NCBI RefSeq assembly: GCF_018831085.1
Contig: NZ_JAGPNM010000002.1
Coordinates: 673,675 to 737,674 of the forward strand
Length of the DNA: 64,000 nt
Direction of reading: 5' to 3'
From: Rheinheimera oceanensis
GTDB taxonomy: Bacteria > Pseudomonadota > Gammaproteobacteria > Enterobacterales > Alteromonadaceae
Positions 63,200 to 64,000 of the stretch are shown here, piece by piece. A program made the translations under genes and the position numbers. How positions within the stretch are numbered: position 1 is the first letter of the stretch; each line of letters starts with the position of its first letter. The notes below the pieces were generated by a model. It did no database searches, had not been told where the DNA came from, and worked only from the letters and a program-made list of their open reading frames with translations.

Positions 63200-64000
63200 A
63201 TGGAGCAAAATCCTCAGTCGCAGCTAAAACTCCTGATCATTAAAGGTAAAGAGCAAGGTTATCTTACCTTTGCTGAGGTGAATGATCACCTGCCGCAAGA
63301 CATTATCGATTCAGATCAGATAGAAGACATTATCCGCATGATCAATGACATGGGGATCCAGGTGTTTGAAACCGCACCGGATGCCGACGATCTGATCATG
63401 ACCGATGCCACCACAGATGAAGACGCCGTGGAAGAAGCGGCACAAGCTTTAGTCAGCGTGGACAAAGAACTGGGCCGCACTACCGACCCGGTACGGATGT
63501 ACATGCGTGAAATGGGCACCGTTGAACTGTTAACCCGCGAAGGCGAAATTGACATCGCCAAGCGGATTGAAGACGGCATCAACACGGTACAAAGCTCAGT
63601 TGCCGAGTACCCCGAAGCCATTACTTACCTGCTGGAGCAATGGGATAAGTATGAAGCCGAAGAAATTCGTTTAAGCGACATTGTTACTGCCTTTATTGAT
63701 CCGAACGATATCGACGAAGCCCCTATCGTTGGCAGCCATATTGGTTCAGACGTACCAGAAGACAAGCTGGACGATGACGACAGCGATGACGACGATGAAG
63801 ACGGCGACGCTGATGCTGACGACGGTGATAGCGGCCCGGATCCGGAAATGGCACGGCAGAAGTTCGGCGAACTGCGTACCCAGTACGATGTTACCCGTAA
63901 CTCAATTGTGAAAAACGGCCGTGAACACGCCACTACCAAAGTAGAAATTGAAAAATTAAGCGAAGTATTCCGCTGCTTCCGCCTGGTACCAAAACAGTTC
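63200..64000 (+). CDS. rpoD: RNA polymerase sigma factor RpoD, N-terminal part
   Basis: Partial: 267 codons visible, running off the right edge. Region 1.1 (MEQNPQSQLKLLIIKGKEQG, YLTFAEVNDHLPQDI), then region 1.2 (TTDPVRMYMREMGTVELLTR) and the start of the acidic non-conserved region with a long Asp run (LDDDDSDDDDEDGDADADDG). Sets housekeeping promoter recognition. The ATG at 63200 lies 84 bp after dnaG. The gap contains a small GCGGCT/AGCCGC stem and a TATAAT (63145-63150) that may serve an internal promoter. Confidence 0.96.
   Translation, partial: MEQNPQSQLKLLIIKGKEQGYLTFAEVNDHLPQDIIDSDQIEDIIRMINDMGIQVFETAPDADDLIMTDATTDEDAVEEAAQALVSVDKELGRTTDPVRMYMREMGTVELLTREGEIDIAKRIEDGINTVQSSVAEYPEAITYLLEQWDKYEAEEIRLSDIVTAFIDPNDIDEAPIVGSHIGSDVPEDKLDDDDSDDDDEDGDADADDGDSGPDPEMARQKFGELRTQYDVTRNSIVKNGREHATTKVEIEKLSEVFRCFRLVPKQF

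Overview
The window reads as a gammaproteobacterial chromosome. The order nudF-yqiB-cpdA-yqiA-parE...parC with tolC divergent, the rpsU-dnaG-rpoD block, and putA paired with an Lrp-type regulator suggest the Alteromonadales/Rheinheimera-Arsukibacterium-Alishewanella neighbourhood. That placement is inferred from gene content and protein style, not from a search. Two parts differ sharply: an AT-rich accessory island (1 to about 17,888) and a more GC-rich, densely coding backbone (about 17,900 to 64,000).

Island (1-17,888). Its right end is a tyrosine recombinase gene followed by a 56-bp copy of the 3' half of a tRNA-Leu gene (anticodon loop to CCA) with no 5' half. This is the expected scar of integration into a tRNA-Leu; the left end lies outside the window. 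The cargo looks like stacked defence modules: a secreted DNA/RNA nuclease (partial), an H-NS-like protein, a two-gene operon of an ASCH-DUF4338 (DruA-like) protein and a C-terminally membrane-anchored protein, a HicA-like protein with a small partner, a 732-aa helical protein, a PD-(D/E)XK protein, a small membrane protein, a 226-aa orphan, a UvrD-like helicase, a Shedu-like (DUF4263) nuclease, a HEPN-motif protein and two very small conserved-looking genes. A 108-bp element with invariant internal spacing occurs three times (1213, 7461, 9103) and separates several of these modules. Together with the ASCH-DUF4338 operon it is the best candidate here for something undescribed.

Backbone, 18-32 kb. 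A periplasmic solute-binding protein is followed by a tightly coupled four-gene cluster that looks like a polymorphic toxin with immunity genes, ending in an ankyrin lipoprotein. Next come a Fur-boxed ferric iron ABC transporter (fbpABC order) and a zinc block: a ZnuD-like TonB receptor and a His-rich lipoprotein on one strand, and a MerC-like protein, a COG0523 metallochaperone GTPase and an internally deleted DUF1826 gene on the other. Two near-identical Zur-type palindromes sit between them.

Backbone, 32-64 kb. Housekeeping genes: rraB, plsC, the topoisomerase IV genes with a TPR gene between them, cpdA/yqiA/yqiB/nudF, tolC, an LpxL-type acyltransferase, glnE, a CYTH triphosphatase, a YgiM-like SH3 protein, an Lrp regulator with putA, an HD-GYP protein, gspB/gspA-like genes, cca, uppP, folK, folB, plsY, tsaD, rpsU, dnaG and the start of rpoD. 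A 93-bp four-tier nested hairpin between plsY and tsaD is unexplained. ParC keeps Ser and Glu at the usual quinolone-resistance positions.
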